Source of the DNA: Haloferax sulfurifontis ATCC BAA-897
GTDB lineage: Archaea > Halobacteriota > Halobacteria > Halobacteriales > Haloferacaceae
NCBI RefSeq assembly: GCF_000337835.1
Contig: NZ_AOLM01000008.1
Location: 292,216 to 356,215, forward strand
Direction: 5' to 3'
DNA length: 64,000 bases
The position numbers and the translations under genes are program-made. This document shows, piece after piece, positions 63,833 to 64,000 of the stretch. Under the pieces are notes generated by a model. It saw only the letters and a list, made by a program, of their open reading frames with translations, was not told where the DNA came from and ran no database searches. Each line of letters begins with the position of its first letter. Position 1 is the stretch's first letter.

Positions 63833-64000
63833 TACCGACTGCTATTCGGGGTGTGCACATATGCTTGACGCGCGGGGAGAGCGGTTCCGGGTGAGAATAC
63901 GAAGGCAGGTAGGGAACAGAGGGTGCAACCGGGAAGCCGAGACAGAGCGTCAGTAGTTGGCGGCGTCGCCGCGGCCGGCCGACGAGCCTCGACCGGCCGG

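Overview
The window is from a halophilic archaeon, most likely a Haloferax-like member of the Haloferacales. The evidence is the very high GC and GC3, strongly acidic proteins, leaderless-type genes with a TATA-like box about 22-30 nt before the start codon, a Tat-type lipobox substrate-binding protein, group II chaperonin relatives, and the haloarchaeal pair of an SMC-related protein (ASRP) and RdfA. No rRNA, tRNA or CRISPR array was recognised.

Layout. 1-4.1 kb: end of a beta-propeller protein, a frameshifted HEAT-repeat protein and a multi-PAS histidine kinase with its own receiver. About 4.9-46.7 kb: a large accessory island for sugar-acid and hydroxy-acid catabolism. It holds a zinc alcohol dehydrogenase, two aldo/keto reductases, a cupin, a broken ABC ATPase, LutC plus a LutB-LutA fusion, two enolase-superfamily dehydratases, two LarA-like (nickel-pincer type) proteins, mannonate dehydratase UxuA, an aldolase/FGGY kinase/2-hydroxyacid dehydrogenase operon, two FAH-family enzymes around an IclR regulator, a three-gene UxaA-type dehydratase operon, a DUF1537 kinase/PdxA2 pair for four-carbon acid sugars, a Gfo/Idh/MocA dehydrogenase, a complete sugar ABC transporter, a tartrate/malate-type dehydrogenase, an HpaI-type aldolase and a DapA-type aldolase. 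Two highly divergent thermosome-like proteins sit next to the transporter. A three-gene membrane cassette of unknown role (40.4-42.9 kb) interrupts the metabolic genes.

47.6-59.7 kb: a C1 and molybdenum/tungsten region. It has a NuoG-fused formate dehydrogenase and its NuoF-like partner, a RidA-type deaminase, a glutathione-independent formaldehyde dehydrogenase type enzyme, a CobW/ZNG1-type metallochaperone with a His-rich loop, an aldehyde ferredoxin oxidoreductase that lacks the expected cluster cysteines, YqeC and MobA. About 60.0-60.6 kb is a decayed IS6-type transposase. 60.9-63.8 kb holds ASRP and RdfA with two related 24-bp palindromes between them.

How the genes may work together (inference): sugar acids or oligomers enter by the ABC system. 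They are oxidised by dehydrogenases, epimerised by LarA-like enzymes and dehydrated by UxuA, UxaA or enolase-type enzymes to 2-keto-3-deoxy acids, which are cleaved by DapA/HpaI aldolases or processed by FAH enzymes. Four-carbon acids pass through DUF1537 kinase and PdxA2 to triose phosphate. The most unusual items are the UxaA operon whose two large paralogues have complementary active-site losses, the LarA-like gene directly before UxuA (a possible gluconate-to-mannonate route), the chaperonin-like pair, and the cysteine-poor AOR.
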